DNA from: Paracoccaceae bacterium
GTDB lineage: Bacteria; Pseudomonadota; Alphaproteobacteria; Rhodobacterales; Rhodobacteraceae
Assembly: GCA_024742405.1 (NCBI GenBank)
Contig: JANSYP010000002.1
Coordinates: 62,001 to 126,000 of the forward strand
Direction: 5' to 3'
DNA: 64,000 nt
A program made the position numbers and the translations under genes. The notes beneath the pieces are model-generated. The model was not told the DNA's origin. It ran no database searches and saw nothing but the letters and a program-made list of their open reading frames with translations. Shown in pieces: positions 33,959 through 43,594 of this stretch (position 1 is the first letter of the stretch; each line of letters starts with the position of its first letter).

Positions 33959-34693
33959 TCAGGTCACAGGCGCCAGTGTGATGCCCGCGCACGCGGCCGT
34001 CGCCCGAATATGAGCACGCATCGCGTCGCCCGATCTCCTCGGATCCCTCGCTGCGAGCGCGGCAAGAATAAGCTCATGTTCCTGAATTGACTTTTCCATT
34101 CTGGCGCTGTCCGTCATCGGAATCGGGCTTCTCTGGCTCTCGGTCATCATCCCGATCAGCGACTCGTAGATCTGGTTCAGCAGGCCGTTTGGACTGGCGG
34201 CGGCGATTTGACGATGGAAGCTCAGATCTGCTTCGACATGGCCGATCAAGTCTCCTTCCTCATAGAGCCTTCGGAACTGATGTTGCGCGGCCTGGATGCC
34301 GGCCACGGCGTGATCCGAGATCTCGACCGCAGCTGTCGCTGCCAGCTCGCTCTCCAACATGACGCGGGTCGCATAGACTTCGTTCAGAGGGACGGAATTG
34401 ATCTCGCGAAAGGGCAGCCTGGTGACCAGCGCCCGGACGTTCGGCCCGGTGACGAAGGTGCCCCGCGCTGGGAGTGTACGGACCAGCCCAAGGGTCTCCA
34501 AAGACAGAAGCGCTTCACGGACCGATGCCCGCGACGCACCAAGCTGTTCGGCCAGTTCCCGTTGGGACGGAAGCCGCTCGTCGGGCGCATAGGTGCCGCC
34601 CCGGATCATGTCCTGAATCCGTCGCGCGACGGCCTGAGGTACGGGCAGGCGGTCAAGATCTAGCTCAATAGGCAGCCCGGTTCTCCTTTGCAT
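33959..34693 (-). CDS. FadR-subfamily GntR transcriptional regulator
   Basis: 244 aa. N-terminal winged helix (AVARRIQDMIRGGTYAPDERLPSQRELAEQLGASRASVREALLSLETLGLV) and C-terminal FCD ligand domain (EVYATRVMLESELAATAAVEIS, HVEADLSFHRQIAAAS, IQEHELILAALAARDP), whose Asp/His residues usually hold a metal. FadR-type regulators sense amino or organic acids. Divergent from an amino-acid ABC importer and aminotransferase, with a perfect dyad in the shared promoter, so it probably represses that operon and itself. Confidence 0.92.
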   Translation of the reverse strand: MQRRTGLPIELDLDRLPVPQAVARRIQDMIRGGTYAPDERLPSQRELAEQLGASRASVREALLSLETLGLVRTLPARGTFVTGPNVRALVTRLPFREINSVPLNEVYATRVMLESELAATAAVEISDHAVAGIQAAQHQFRRLYEEGDLIGHVEADLSFHRQIAAASPNGLLNQIYESLIGMMTESQRSPIPMTDSARMEKSIQEHELILAALAARDPRRSGDAMRAHIRATAACAGITLAPVT

Positions 34694-34752
34694 CCGAACA
34701 AGATGTAGATTCCCCGGTCGCCCTTGATTTGCAAGGTGAGGTGTGAGTTAGT

Positions 34753-34774
34753 CTGGTCAGGCCGGTCTGACCAG
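34753..34774. promoter_or_regulatory. Palindromic operator candidate for the FadR-type regulator
   Basis: CTGGTCAG-GCCGGT-CTGACCAG: perfect 8-bp arms. It contains TGGTC and GACCA half sites of the kind FadR-family proteins bind. It lies between the divergent start codons, 36 bp before the binding-protein gene. Confidence 0.65.
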
Positions 34775-34810
34775 TCAACAGCTTCATCTCACTCAAGCAG
34801 GGAAAACAAC

Positions 34811-35599
34811 ATGACGTCCATTTTGAAGAAAACGGCAAAGCTCGGCTTGGGCATAGCCCTGGGCGCATCGCTGGCGGTTGCGGCGACCGCAGATACGCTG
34901 ACCGTGGGCGCCAATGTGGGAAATGTCCCGTGGGAATTCCAGGACGCCGATGGCAATATCGTCGGGTTCGAGGTGGATCTGGCGACAGCCGTCGCCGAAA
35001 AGCTTGGGCGTGACCTTGAGATCGTGAACATCCCGTTCAACGGGCTGTTTTCAGCGGTGCAGTCGGGGCGCATCGACATGGCGATGTCATCGATCACGAT
35101 CACCGAGGAACGGCTGGAGTCGGTGTCTTTCGCGCAGCCCTACTATGACAGCGATCAGTCCCTGACGACCGCGGCCGAGGGGCCCACCTCGCTGGAAGAG
35201 ATGAAAGGCAAGGTTGTCGGCGTCGATACCGGCTCGACTGGCGACATGTGGACTACGGAAAACAGCGACGCGATCGGGTTCGAGTCGATCAGCCGCTATG
35301 AGGGCCTGGCCCCTGCAATGCTCGATCTCGCGGCGGGCCGGATCGATGGCTATATCTCGGATATCCCGGCGCTTCTCTACTTTGTGCGGGACAAACCGAA
35401 CCTGCAGGTGGTGGAGCGCATCGAAACGGGCGAGAAATACTCGTTCATGTTCGACAAGGACGCGCCGCTGGCCGCCGAAGTGAACACGGCCATCACCGAG
35501 CTCAAGGAAGACGGCACCGTCGCGGCGCTGCATGAGAAATGGTTCGGCAAGACCCCCGAGGCCGGCACGTCGACCGCAACCGTTCTCGACATGCCCTAA
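34811..35599 (+). CDS. Amino-acid ABC substrate-binding protein (SBP family 3)
   Basis: 262 aa periplasmic protein. Signal KKTAKLGLGIALGASLAVAATADT; family pattern VGANVGNVPWEFQDADGNIVGFEVDLATAVAEKLG, IPFNGLFSAVQSGRIDMAMSSITITEERLE, FAQPYYDSDQSL, GVDTGSTG. Binds a polar amino acid or related compound. ATG at 34811 behind AGGGA. A GC-rich stem-loop separates it from the permease gene. Confidence 0.93.
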   Translation: MTSILKKTAKLGLGIALGASLAVAATADTLTVGANVGNVPWEFQDADGNIVGFEVDLATAVAEKLGRDLEIVNIPFNGLFSAVQSGRIDMAMSSITITEERLESVSFAQPYYDSDQSLTTAAEGPTSLEEMKGKVVGVDTGSTGDMWTTENSDAIGFESISRYEGLAPAMLDLAAGRIDGYISDIPALLYFVRDKPNLQVVERIETGEKYSFMFDKDAPLAAEVNTAITELKEDGTVAALHEKWFGKTPEAGTSTATVLDMP

Positions 35600-35608
35600 G
35601 GCACAGCG

Positions 35609-35636
35609 GCCGGCGGCCCCTAGGCGCGCCGCCGGC
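35609..35636 (+). promoter_or_regulatory. Stem-loop after the binding-protein gene
   Basis: Perfect 9-bp stem GCCGGCGGC/GCCGCCGGC (35609-35617 with 35628-35636), 10-nt loop, no U-tract. As with the hairpin at 14800-14833, it probably protects binding-protein mRNA and lowers permease expression. Confidence 0.6.
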
Positions 35637-35650
35637 ACCGCGGCAGATTC

Positions 35651-36325
35651 ATGGACATTTTTGATACGTTCTTCAACGCCAGTGTGATGGCACAGGCCTG
35701 GCCGATGCTGCTGCGTGGGCTCTGGATCACGCTGCAACTTGGCATCGTTTCGATCCTGCTCGGGTTGATCCTGGGACTGCTTCTGGCGCTCCTGCGCCTC
35801 TATGCACCATTCTGGGTAAAGTGGCCTGTGCGGCTCTACATCGATATCTTCCGGTCGATCCCACTGCTCGTTCTGCTGATCGTGATCTACTATGCGCTGC
35901 CCTTCGTGGGATTGCGTCTGTCGGCGTTTGCCTCGGCGACCGCGGCGCTGTCACTGGTGTCGGGTGCCTATTCGGCAGAGATCTTTCGGGCAGGCATTCA
36001 GGCCATCGCAAAGGGTCAGTTCGAGGCATCGGCCGCGCTTGGTCTCGGACCGGTCCAGACCATGCGCGATGTCATTCTGCCGCAAGCCATCCGCATCGTG
36101 ATCCCGCCGCTGACGAACAATTCGATCAATGTGGTCAAGGACACGGCGCTGGCCTCGGTCGTGGCCATGCCCGACCTCCTCAAGCAGGCCACGCAGGCCC
36201 AGGCACTCGCCGCGAACCCGACACCGCTGATCGGCGCCGCGATCATCTATGTCGCCTTTCTGTGGCCCCTGGTGGCCTTGGTGAGCCGGATGGAATCGCG
36301 TCTCGGCGAGGGGCAGGACCGATGA
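35651..36325 (+). CDS. Amino-acid ABC permease (HisM/GlnP type)
   Basis: 224 aa. [78 protein letters not shown] (EAA loop) and [19 protein letters not shown] are classic for the polar amino-acid family. Only one permease gene is present, so it probably works as a homodimer. ATGA overlap with the ATPase gene. Confidence 0.94.
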   Translation: MDIFDTFFNASVMAQAWPMLLRGLWITLQLGIVSILLGLILGLLLALLRLYAPFWVKWPVRLYIDIFRSIPLLVLLIVIYYALPFVGLRLSAFASATAALSLVSGAYSAEIFRAGIQAIAKGQFEASAALGLGPVQTMRDVILPQAIRIVIPPLTNNSINVVKDTALASVVAMPDLLKQATQAQALAANPTPLIGAAIIYVAFLWPLVALVSRMESRLGEGQDR

Positions 36326-37059
36326 CCGCGTTCATCGAAATCCGCGATCTCCACAAACGCTATGGCGCCTTCACGGCCCTCAGGGGGATCGATTTGACAG
36401 TGGCCAAAGGCGAAGTCGTCTGCATCATCGGACCATCCGGTTCGGGCAAATCCACGTTGATCAGATGCATCAATCTGCTGGAAAGCTTCGAACCCGGCAG
36501 CAAGATCATCGTCGACGGCACCGAGGTGGCCTGTGGCCGGGGTCTGGCCAAGGTCCGGGCCGAGGTCGGAATGGTGTTTCAATCCTTCAACCTTTTCCCG
36601 CACCTCACCGTCGCGGAGAATGTGATGCTGGCGCCGCGGCGTGTCCGCGGCAAGTCGAAGGACGAGGCGAGGCGTCAGGCGCTGGAGCTCTTGGAACGGG
36701 TGGGCATTGCCGATCAGGCCGACAAGCATCCCGGACGTTTGTCGGGAGGACAGCAACAGCGTGTTGCCATCGCCCGCGCACTGGCAATGGAACCTCAGGT
36801 GATGCTGTTCGACGAACCGACCTCGGCGCTCGATCCCGAAATGGTCGGCGAAGTTCTCGACGTCATGCGCGGTCTTGCGGGCAGTGGCGTCACGATGGTC
36901 GTCGTCACCCACGAAATGGGATTTGCCCGGCAGGTCGCTGACCGCGTGATCTTTATGGATGACGGGGAAATCGTCGAAGCCGGCGCCCCCGAGAGACTCT
37001 TCGACGGGCCAACCGAGCCACGGACGCGGGATTTCCTGCGCTCCATTCTGAACCACTGA
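36322..37059 (+). CDS. Amino-acid ABC ATPase (GlnQ/HisP type)
   Basis: 245 aa. [66 protein letters not shown] and [22 protein letters not shown] are all intact. Energises the permease encoded just upstream. The next gene starts 17 bp on. Confidence 0.96.
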   Translation: MTAFIEIRDLHKRYGAFTALRGIDLTVAKGEVVCIIGPSGSGKSTLIRCINLLESFEPGSKIIVDGTEVACGRGLAKVRAEVGMVFQSFNLFPHLTVAENVMLAPRRVRGKSKDEARRQALELLERVGIADQADKHPGRLSGGQQQRVAIARALAMEPQVMLFDEPTSALDPEMVGEVLDVMRGLAGSGVTMVVVTHEMGFARQVADRVIFMDDGEIVEAGAPERLFDGPTEPRTRDFLRSILNH

Positions 37060-37076
37060 CACTCAAGGACACACCC

Positions 37077-38324
37077 ATGGACGACCTCAACCGCCCTCTG
37101 GAACTGGTCTGGGCCCAGTCACAGTTCCCGTCCCTTGCCGGTCCGTGGACGTTTTTCGACAATGCCGGCGGGTCGCAAACCCTCCGCGGCGTCGTCGACC
37201 GGATCTCCGAGTTCCTGATCGAGCGCAACGTTCAGATCGGCGGCAGCTACGAGATCAGCCAGAAGGCCGCCGAGGCCCTGCGTGCGGGACGCGGGGCTGC
37301 GCAGACCCTTATGAATGCCGAGCGCCCCGAAGAAATCGTCTTCGGGCACTCGACTTCCGTTCTGGTGATGACGCTCGCCGCTGCAATGCGGCGCCAGTTT
37401 TCGCCGGGCGACGAGGTTGTCCTCTGCCGGGCCGACCATGAAAGCAATATCGGCCACTGGGAACGTTTGTCGGAGTTTGGTGTGGTCATTCGCTGGTGGG
37501 ACCCCGACGCCACAGGTCGCCTGTCGCTCGCTGATCTCGAAGCTCTGCTGAACGACAAAACCAGGCTGGTCTGTGTCCACCATGTGTCCAACATCCTCGG
37601 CCTGATCAACCCGATCGCGGACATAGCCGAACTGGTGCATCGCTATGGCGCGAAGATCGTCGTTGATGGCGTGGCATACGCCCCGCATCGTGCCATCGAT
37701 GTGCGCGCCTGGGATGTCGACTACTACATTTTCAGCATCTACAAATGCTATGGTGCCCATACAGCCGTGATGTACGGAAAATACGATCTTCTGGCCGAAC
37801 TTGACGGGCTCTACCACTATTTTTACGGCAAGGAGATGGTGCCGGGAAAACTCGAGCCCGGAAATGCCAACTACGAGCTGAACTACGCGATCACCGCCAT
37901 CGTCGAGTACCTCGCCGAACTGGGGCGGCGTGCCGGTGGAACGGGCGACACCCGTGCGCTGCTGGAAGCCGGCTATCAGGCGATCACGGCGCAGGAAGAC
38001 GTGCTGACCACGCGGCTGCTGAGCTATCTCGATGCGAATCCGAAAACGCGCGTCATCGGCGTGCCGCTGAACGAAAACAGCCGCCGGGTGCCAACGATCG
38101 CGTTCCGCATCGACGGCATGAACAGCAAGGACGTATGCGCGGCGATGGACCGGCATCACATCGCGATCCGGCATGGGGATTTCCATTCGCGCCGTCTGGT
38201 CGAGTTGCTCGGGGAGATCGGTGACGGCGGCCCGTTGCGGGCGTCTTTGGTGCACTACAATTCGCTCGAGCAGGTCGATCGCTTTACTGCCGCGCTGGAC
38301 GCAGTTGTGAAAGACGCAGCCTAG
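37077..38324 (+). CDS. Class V aminotransferase (cysteine-desulfurase-like fold, no active Cys)
   Basis: 415 aa PLP enzyme. TFFDNAGGSQ, FGHSTSVLVMTLAAAM, ADHESNIGHWERL, VHHVSNILGLINPI, VVDGVAYAPHRAIDV and the PLP lysine in FSIYKCYGAH follow the SufS/CsdA/isopenicillin-epimerase fold. The segment where SufS has its catalytic Cys reads AIRHGDFHSRRLVE, so sulfur release from cysteine is unlikely. More likely a transaminase, lyase or epimerase for the amino compound imported by the linked ABC system. Last gene of the FadR-linked operon. Confidence 0.85.
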   Translation: MDDLNRPLELVWAQSQFPSLAGPWTFFDNAGGSQTLRGVVDRISEFLIERNVQIGGSYEISQKAAEALRAGRGAAQTLMNAERPEEIVFGHSTSVLVMTLAAAMRRQFSPGDEVVLCRADHESNIGHWERLSEFGVVIRWWDPDATGRLSLADLEALLNDKTRLVCVHHVSNILGLINPIADIAELVHRYGAKIVVDGVAYAPHRAIDVRAWDVDYYIFSIYKCYGAHTAVMYGKYDLLAELDGLYHYFYGKEMVPGKLEPGNANYELNYAITAIVEYLAELGRRAGGTGDTRALLEAGYQAITAQEDVLTTRLLSYLDANPKTRVIGVPLNENSRRVPTIAFRIDGMNSKDVCAAMDRHHIAIRHGDFHSRRLVELLGEIGDGGPLRASLVHYNSLEQVDRFTAALDAVVKDAA

Positions 38325-39028
38325 CAGCCTCCTCCAAGTTCGCGGCGGCAGAGCGATTGACGACCGAGCTCTTGTCCCGCGACTTATCTAAGTCGCGACA
38401 CGGTCAGCTTGGTGGCACTGAAGAGAGCAAAGGAACAGTTGAACCTCGCAGCCCGGTTCTTCGAAACCAACAGAGACCGGGCTAAGTTCGCCTGCGACAC
38501 CGTCTGACCGGGCAGGCTCGAGAATGCGTTCTCGTGGATCGTTAGACTGCGGCGCCTATCCACGGGAGGTCCCGAAACATCGATCGAGCGCGCACGAACG
38601 GTCGTTGGCGATTTGACTGGTTGGGCGGAGTACGGCGATTGTCCAGACCCGAGTTCCTGGCCGTCACTTAAGTTAGGCTAGAGTTCGGTTGAACAGCCCC
38701 GGAAGCCAGGCTGCCAAGTTCCTGCAACGCTGGGAAAGTGAAGCCGAGTGCCATGCGATGGCGCAAAGAGTTTCGAATGCTCTCAAACGCCACCGAACGA
38801 AAGGCGAGCGGATCCGAATGCTTCGCGCAGCTGCCAGATCCCAATGGCTGAAATGGATCGGTGTTCAATTTTCTGCAAACGGGGAAATGCCGCAAAGCTG
38901 GCAGAGCGATCACATCAAGTGACAAGGGACGAGGAACCCCTGAAAACCAATCCCCACACCTACCGAACCAACTAAGTGATCAGTGCGACCGCTACGTTCA
39001 CTCGCATAACCTACGTGTTTGATTTCAG
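38325..39028. other. Gene-poor spacer on the 3' side of tRNA-Lys
   Basis: 704 bp. Short open frames on both strands (for example 38689-38922 plus, 77 codons) match nothing I know and have weak starts. A 20-bp dyad lies at 38378-38397. DNA on the 3' side of a tRNA gene is a common landing site for integrating elements, so decayed island DNA is possible, but no integrase or att repeat is visible. Confidence 0.5.
38378..38397. repeat. 20-bp inverted repeat
   Basis: CGCGACTTA-TC-TAAGTCGCG, perfect 9-bp arms, 54 bp after the aminotransferase stop. No U-tract. Could be an operator, a processing hairpin or a mobile-element end. Confidence 0.45.
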
Positions 39029-39104
39029 TGGTGAGCCGTGCAGGATTCGAACCTGCGACCCACTGATTAAAAGTCAGTTGCTCTACCAACTGAGCTAACG
39101 GCCC
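39029..39104 (-). tRNA. tRNA-Lys (anticodon TTT)
   Basis: 76 nt with the 3' CCA encoded (39029-39031). Acceptor stem GGGCCGT/ACGGCTC with one G-U pair, D arm GCTCAGTTGGTAGAGC, anticodon stem-loop CTGACTTTTAATCAG giving anticodon TTT, T arm GCAGGTTCGAATCCTGC. Complete and normal. Confidence 0.97.
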
Positions 39105-39211
39105 ACGCGTGCCGGCTGCCTTACAAACAGCGCCCCCTGCGGTCAAGGCCACCGCTTGGGAAAAACCTCTCCGGGCTGGATTTCGTGGCCGCGGGCCGTT
39201 ACATGCGCGCC

Positions 39212-40057
39212 ATGTTTGCAACGTCACCTCCCAAAGGCCTGCCATTTCTGAAGATGCATGGGCTCGGCAATGACTTCGTCATTCTGGACAGCCGGGGCGG
39301 CGCGGCCGTGACGACACCCGCGCTGGCGCAGCAGATCGGCGACCGGCATTTCGGCGTGGGGTTCGATCAGCTTGCCGAGATCCGCGACGGAACGGACGAG
39401 GGCGCGGATATCCTGCTCGATTTCTGGAATACCGACGGCACCCGGGCCGGCGCCTGCGGCAATGCCACGAGGTGCGTCGCGGACATCGTCATGTCGGAGG
39501 GGGTGCTAGACCGGCTCCGGATCCGCACCGCGCGCGGCGTGCTGATTGCCGAGCGCTCTGCGGATGGGCGCGTCTCTGTGAATATGGGCCAGCCTCAAAC
39601 CCTCGAAAAAGATATCCCGCTTGCTCAAGGAACCGATCCGCTGGCGCTACCGCTAGAAGGCGCCCCGATCGCCGTCGGCATGGGCAACCCGCACTGCGTG
39701 TTCTTCGTCCCTGACGCGGATCTGGTCGATCCCGCCGTTCGCGGCCCAGCGATCGAAACCGATCCACTCTTTCCCGAGCGAACGAATGTGGAATTCGTCT
39801 CGCGCCGGCCCGATGGCAGCCTGCGGTTGCGGGTCTGGGAACGCGGCGCCGGCGTCACGCTTGCCTGCGGCTCGGGTGCCTGTGCCGTTGCGGTGGCCGC
39901 CCAAACGCGTGGAATCATCTCGGGTCCGGTGCGCGTCCATCTCGATGGTGGCATATTGGACATCGACCCGCGCGAGGACGGGGTTTGGATGACAGGTCCG
40001 GTGGCGCGGGTGTTTTCGGGCTGGCTTGACCCGGCCATGCTGGACGCGGCGTCGTGA
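39212..40057 (+). CDS. dapF: Diaminopimelate epimerase
   Basis: Interconverts LL- and meso-diaminopimelate for lysine and peptidoglycan synthesis. 281 aa. [26 protein letters not shown] with catalytic Cys82, GNPHCVFF, and LACGSGACA with catalytic Cys219. Start at 39212 chosen by family length; ATG at 39203 and GTG at 39185 are also in frame and none has a strong SD. First gene of dapF-mtaB-GST, each coupled by 4-bp overlaps. Confidence 0.95.
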   Translation: MFATSPPKGLPFLKMHGLGNDFVILDSRGGAAVTTPALAQQIGDRHFGVGFDQLAEIRDGTDEGADILLDFWNTDGTRAGACGNATRCVADIVMSEGVLDRLRIRTARGVLIAERSADGRVSVNMGQPQTLEKDIPLAQGTDPLALPLEGAPIAVGMGNPHCVFFVPDADLVDPAVRGPAIETDPLFPERTNVEFVSRRPDGSLRLRVWERGAGVTLACGSGACAVAVAAQTRGIISGPVRVHLDGGILDIDPREDGVWMTGPVARVFSGWLDPAMLDAAS

Positions 40058-41337
40058 GCACACCGCCCCGCTTCACGACCTTCGGCTGCCGTCTGAACGC
40101 CTATGAGACCGCCGCGATGACCGAACTGGCCGAGCGTGCAGGGCTACGCGACACGATCGTCGTCAACACCTGCGCCGTGACCGCCGAGGCCGTTCGGAAG
40201 GGCAAGCAGGAGATCCGCAAGCTGAAGCGCGCCCACCCCGGATCGGACGTGATCGTGACCGGCTGCGCGGCACAGACCGATCCGCAGGCCTTCGCCGCCA
40301 TGCCCGAGGTCGCCCACGTGATCGGGAATGCCGAAAAGATGCGGGCCGGTACCTGGGAGCGGCTCGCGGCTCCAGATCTGATCGGTGAAACCGAACGGGT
40401 GCAGGTCGACGATATCATGTCGGTGCGCGACACGGCAGGCCATCTGATCGACGGGTTCGGCACCCGAGCGCGGGCCTATGTACAGGTCCAGAACGGCTGC
40501 GATCACCGCTGCACCTTCTGCATCATCCCCTACGGACGGGGCAATTCGCGCTCGGTCCCTGCGGGCGTCGTGGTGGAACAGATCGCGCGGCTGGCGGGTC
40601 GCGGCTACAACGAGGTCGTTCTGACCGGTGTCGACATGACGAGCTGGGGTGCCGATCTGCCCGGAACGCCGCGGCTGGGTGATCTGGTGCGTCGGATCCT
40701 GCGGCTGGTTCCGGATCTGCCCCGTCTGCGGATCTCGTCTATCGACTCGATCGAGGCCGATCCCGCGCTGATGGAGACGCTCGCCACCGAGCGGCGGCTC
40801 ATGCCCCATCTGCATCTCAGCCTGCAGGCCGGCGACGACATGATCCTGAAGCGGATGAAACGGCGCCACCTGCGCGACGACGCGATCCGCTTTTGCGCCG
40901 AGGCGCGGGCGCTGCGCCCCGACATCGTTTTCGGCGCGGATATCATCGCAGGCTTTCCGACCGAAACCGAGGCCATGTTCGAGGCTTCGCTGGCATTGGT
41001 GGAGGAGTGCGGGCTGACCTGGCTCCATGTCTTTCCCTACTCGCCGCGCGCCGGCACCCCGGCGGCGCGGATGCCGCAGGTCCCCGGTGACGCGATTCGC
41101 GCGCGGGCGGCGCGGTTGCGCGAGGCCGGTCGCGCTCAAAAAGTTCGGCATCTAGCAGCACAGATCGGAGCGACCCACCGCGTTTTGATGGAGGCGCCGA
41201 GGATGGGCCGGACCGAACAGTTCGCTCCGGTGCATCTCGACAGCGATGCGCCCGTCGGCGGCATCGAAACTCTACTCATCAATGACCACGACGGCGACGG
41301 ACTGCGCGCCCGTTTCAGTACGGAGGCCGCAGCATGA
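40054..41337 (+). CDS. mtaB: tRNA (t6A37) methylthiotransferase MtaB
   Basis: Radical-SAM enzyme adding the 2-methylthio group to t6A37 of ANN-decoding tRNAs, including tRNA-Lys. 427 aa from a GTG overlapping dapF. N-terminal MTTase domain cysteines in TFGCRLN, VNTCAV and VTGCAAQ bind one 4Fe-4S cluster; radical [11 protein letters not shown] (Cys149, 153, 156) binds the second. MLH-type [11 protein letters not shown] follows, and a C-terminal TRAM-like region. Conserved partner of dapF in Rhodobacterales. Confidence 0.95.
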   Translation: MSTPPRFTTFGCRLNAYETAAMTELAERAGLRDTIVVNTCAVTAEAVRKGKQEIRKLKRAHPGSDVIVTGCAAQTDPQAFAAMPEVAHVIGNAEKMRAGTWERLAAPDLIGETERVQVDDIMSVRDTAGHLIDGFGTRARAYVQVQNGCDHRCTFCIIPYGRGNSRSVPAGVVVEQIARLAGRGYNEVVLTGVDMTSWGADLPGTPRLGDLVRRILRLVPDLPRLRISSIDSIEADPALMETLATERRLMPHLHLSLQAGDDMILKRMKRRHLRDDAIRFCAEARALRPDIVFGADIIAGFPTETEAMFEASLALVEECGLTWLHVFPYSPRAGTPAARMPQVPGDAIRARAARLREAGRAQKVRHLAAQIGATHRVLMEAPRMGRTEQFAPVHLDSDAPVGGIETLLINDHDGDGLRARFSTEAAA

Positions 41338-41957
41338 CGGACCTGACGCTCTATTACGGACCGACCTCGCCCTATGTGCGCAAGGTCATGATCATTCTGC
41401 ACGAAACCGGTCAGCTCGAGGATGTAACGCGGGTGACGACCACGGGCACACCACTGGACAGCTCGCGGATGCCGCTGTCGCAAAACCCGCTCGGGAAGGT
41501 ACCGGTGCTGGCCCGCGCGGACGGGCCCGCGCTCTTCGACAGCCGGGTGATCTGTCGTTATCTCGACGCACGCGCCAAGGCGGGGCTCTATCCCGAAGGC
41601 GAGGCCCTATGGTCGATTCTAACGCTCGAAGCACTCGCCGAGGGCATGCTCGATGCAGCCTTGCAAATGACCTATGAGACGCGGCTGCGTCCGGAGGGCA
41701 TGCGCAGCGATGCGATTGTTGAAGGGCTCTGGGCCAAGATCGAGCGCGCCGTTGCGATGCTGGAGGCCCGTTGGATGGGTCATCTGACCGGGCGCTTCGG
41801 CATCGGCCAGATCGCCGTGGGTGCGGCGCTCGGTTATCTGGACCTGCGTCACGAGCCCCGCGGATGGCGCAGTGATGCGCCGTCTTTGGCAACCTGGTTC
41901 GAAGGGATCAATGCGCGGCCGTCCTTTGTCGCGACGGCGCCGCCTGCGGACGGCTGA
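41334..41957 (+). CDS. Glutathione S-transferase family protein
   Basis: 207 aa. Thioredoxin-fold N-terminus (LTLYYGPTSPYVRKVMIILHETG, NPLGKVPVL, LFDSRVICRYLD with the glutathione-binding Asp-Ser) and helical C-terminal domain. Ser in TSPYVRK is the probable activating residue. Substrate unknown. Overlaps mtaB by ATGA. Confidence 0.9.
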   Translation: MTDLTLYYGPTSPYVRKVMIILHETGQLEDVTRVTTTGTPLDSSRMPLSQNPLGKVPVLARADGPALFDSRVICRYLDARAKAGLYPEGEALWSILTLEALAEGMLDAALQMTYETRLRPEGMRSDAIVEGLWAKIERAVAMLEARWMGHLTGRFGIGQIAVGAALGYLDLRHEPRGWRSDAPSLATWFEGINARPSFVATAPPADG

Positions 41958-42017
41958 TCCGGACCCTACGTCGGGCCCGGCGCGCCAAGCCCGAAATCCC
42001 GCATGCGGGACAGCGTC

Positions 42018-42689
42018 TCAGAAGTTGAAGCTTACGCCCACATTCAGCGCGTTTGTCACGATGTTGGTGTCGAGCGACCCGCCATTGTCCAGATCGGCGC
42101 TGTTCTGGGAATAGGTGCCCTTGTACTCGCCATAGACCGACCAGCGTTCCGCAAACGGATAGGACACACCGGCCACCCAGGACACGGCCGGACCGGTATA
42201 CTGGTAGCCAAAGGTTTTCCCGCCGGAGGTTTCGACGTCGACATGGGGCACGGCGATACCGAGACCGGCACCGACATAGGGCGTCCAGCGGCGTGTTTCC
42301 CCGGGGAAACGGCGCATCAGGTTGACGGTGACGATATTCAGACCGTCGCTGAGTTCCAGCCTTTCAAACCCCTGCTCGGCCAGATCCTCGTCGCTCGCAT
42401 AGACTTTCACATGGTTGAAATCGAGCGCCAGACCGTAAAGGCCGGCGTTGCGCCACCAGATGCCCCGCAGGCCATAATGGGGCGGTGCTTCGAAGGACTT
42501 CCCCTCCCATGCGGCGGTAAAATCGAACGGACCGACACCGCCGGGATCGTTCCCTGAGACTTTGCTGTGCGGCGCGGTCTGCCAGCCGGTATAGAAGCTG
42601 ACCTCGAACTCGGCCGATGCCGCCCGCGGAAGGGCCGTCGACAGGACCAGAACGCAAAGGGTGATCAGCAGTCGGGTCATGGGATACAT
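42018..42689 (-). CDS. Outer-membrane beta-barrel protein
   Basis: 223 aa with a signal peptide (RLLITLCVLVLSTALPRAASA). The mature part alternates polar and aromatic residues with typical barrel strands (EFEVSFYTGWQTAPHS, YVGAGLGIAVPHVDV, VSWVAGVSYPFAERWSVYGEYKGTYSQ) and ends in Phe (NVGVSFNF), the BAM targeting signal. Similar small barrels are annotated as outer membrane or porin-family proteins; no specific function is readable. ATG at 42680 is an alternative start. Single gene. Confidence 0.8.
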   Translation of the reverse strand: MYPMTRLLITLCVLVLSTALPRAASAEFEVSFYTGWQTAPHSKVSGNDPGGVGPFDFTAAWEGKSFEAPPHYGLRGIWWRNAGLYGLALDFNHVKVYASDEDLAEQGFERLELSDGLNIVTVNLMRRFPGETRRWTPYVGAGLGIAVPHVDVETSGGKTFGYQYTGPAVSWVAGVSYPFAERWSVYGEYKGTYSQNSADLDNGGSLDTNIVTNALNVGVSFNF

Positions 42690-43019
42690 CAACTCCAGAA
42701 AAACGGTGGCAAGGCGTCGTAGGGTCAAGCTCGGGCGCTGTACTCGACACTGCGCGAAACTGGTAACGCAAATCCTAAACCCCGTCCACTGGACCGAACC
42801 TCACAAATTACTCAGTGCGGCACCGCGGCATCATCTGGGTGTCGGACCTGCACGCTGCAACGGTGACAGGGTAATGTGCGTCGTTTCGCCCCTCACATGG
42901 TCCATTGATTTCTGGACGCTCTCGCTGTGCAACCCTAACTACACCCCCAATGCGTTTAAACACCAAACGACCGGTGTCTAATTCGTCAGCAGCTGCTAGC
43001 TAAGCAATGGAGAGTTCTT
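42690..43019. other. Spacer with divergent promoters of barrel protein and petABC
   Basis: 330 bp. Contains the upstream region of petA. I see no clear -35/-10 pair, operator or hairpin. Confidence 0.5.
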
Positions 43020-43580
43020 GTGTCCGATGCAGAACACCACGAAGGTACCCGGCGGGATTTCCTGTACTATGCGACAGCGGGCGCGGGCACAGTCGTTGCC
43101 GGCGCTGCCATCTGGCCGCTCGTCAATCAAATGAACCCGAGCGCCGATGTGCAGGCGCTGTCATCGATCCGGGTGGATATCTCGGGCATAGAGCCCGGCA
43201 CGCAGCTCACGGTGAAGTGGCTCGGCAAGCCGGTCTTTATCCGCCGCCGCGTCGAGGAGGAGATCACCGCCGCGCGCGATGTCGACCTGTCCGACTTGAT
43301 CGACAATAACGACCGCAACGCCAACAAACCCGATCTCGACGCCGCCGACGAAAACCGCTCCCTGAGCGAAGATGGCGAATGGCTCGTGATGATCGGCGTT
43401 TGCACGCATCTGGGCTGTGTGCCGATCGGTGATGGCGCAGGCGATTTCGGCGGCTGGTTCTGTCCCTGTCACGGTTCGCACTACGACACGTCGGGCCGTA
43501 TCCGCCGCGGTCCCGCGCCCGAGAACCTCCCGGTTCCGATCGCGGCATTCACCGACGAACAAACGATTCAGCTCGGGTAA
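43020..43580 (+). CDS. petA: Ubiquinol-cytochrome c reductase, Rieske iron-sulfur subunit
   Basis: Electron-transfer subunit of the bc1 complex, 186 aa. GTG start after GGAGAG. Tat-type anchor [24 protein letters not shown]; soluble domain with 2Fe-2S ligands CTHLGC (Cys128, His130) and CPCHGSH (Cys148, His151), disulfide Cys133-Cys150. Takes electrons from quinol and passes them to cytochrome c1. First gene of petABC. Confidence 0.97.
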   Translation: MSDAEHHEGTRRDFLYYATAGAGTVVAGAAIWPLVNQMNPSADVQALSSIRVDISGIEPGTQLTVKWLGKPVFIRRRVEEEITAARDVDLSDLIDNNDRNANKPDLDAADENRSLSEDGEWLVMIGVCTHLGCVPIGDGAGDFGGWFCPCHGSHYDTSGRIRRGPAPENLPVPIAAFTDEQTIQLG

Positions 43581-43594
43581 GGGAGAGAGACGAG

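Noticed and set aside
38689-38922. 77-codon plus-strand frame beside tRNA-Lys
   Set aside because: No known domain, weak start, overlapping frame on the other strand; not supported as a gene.
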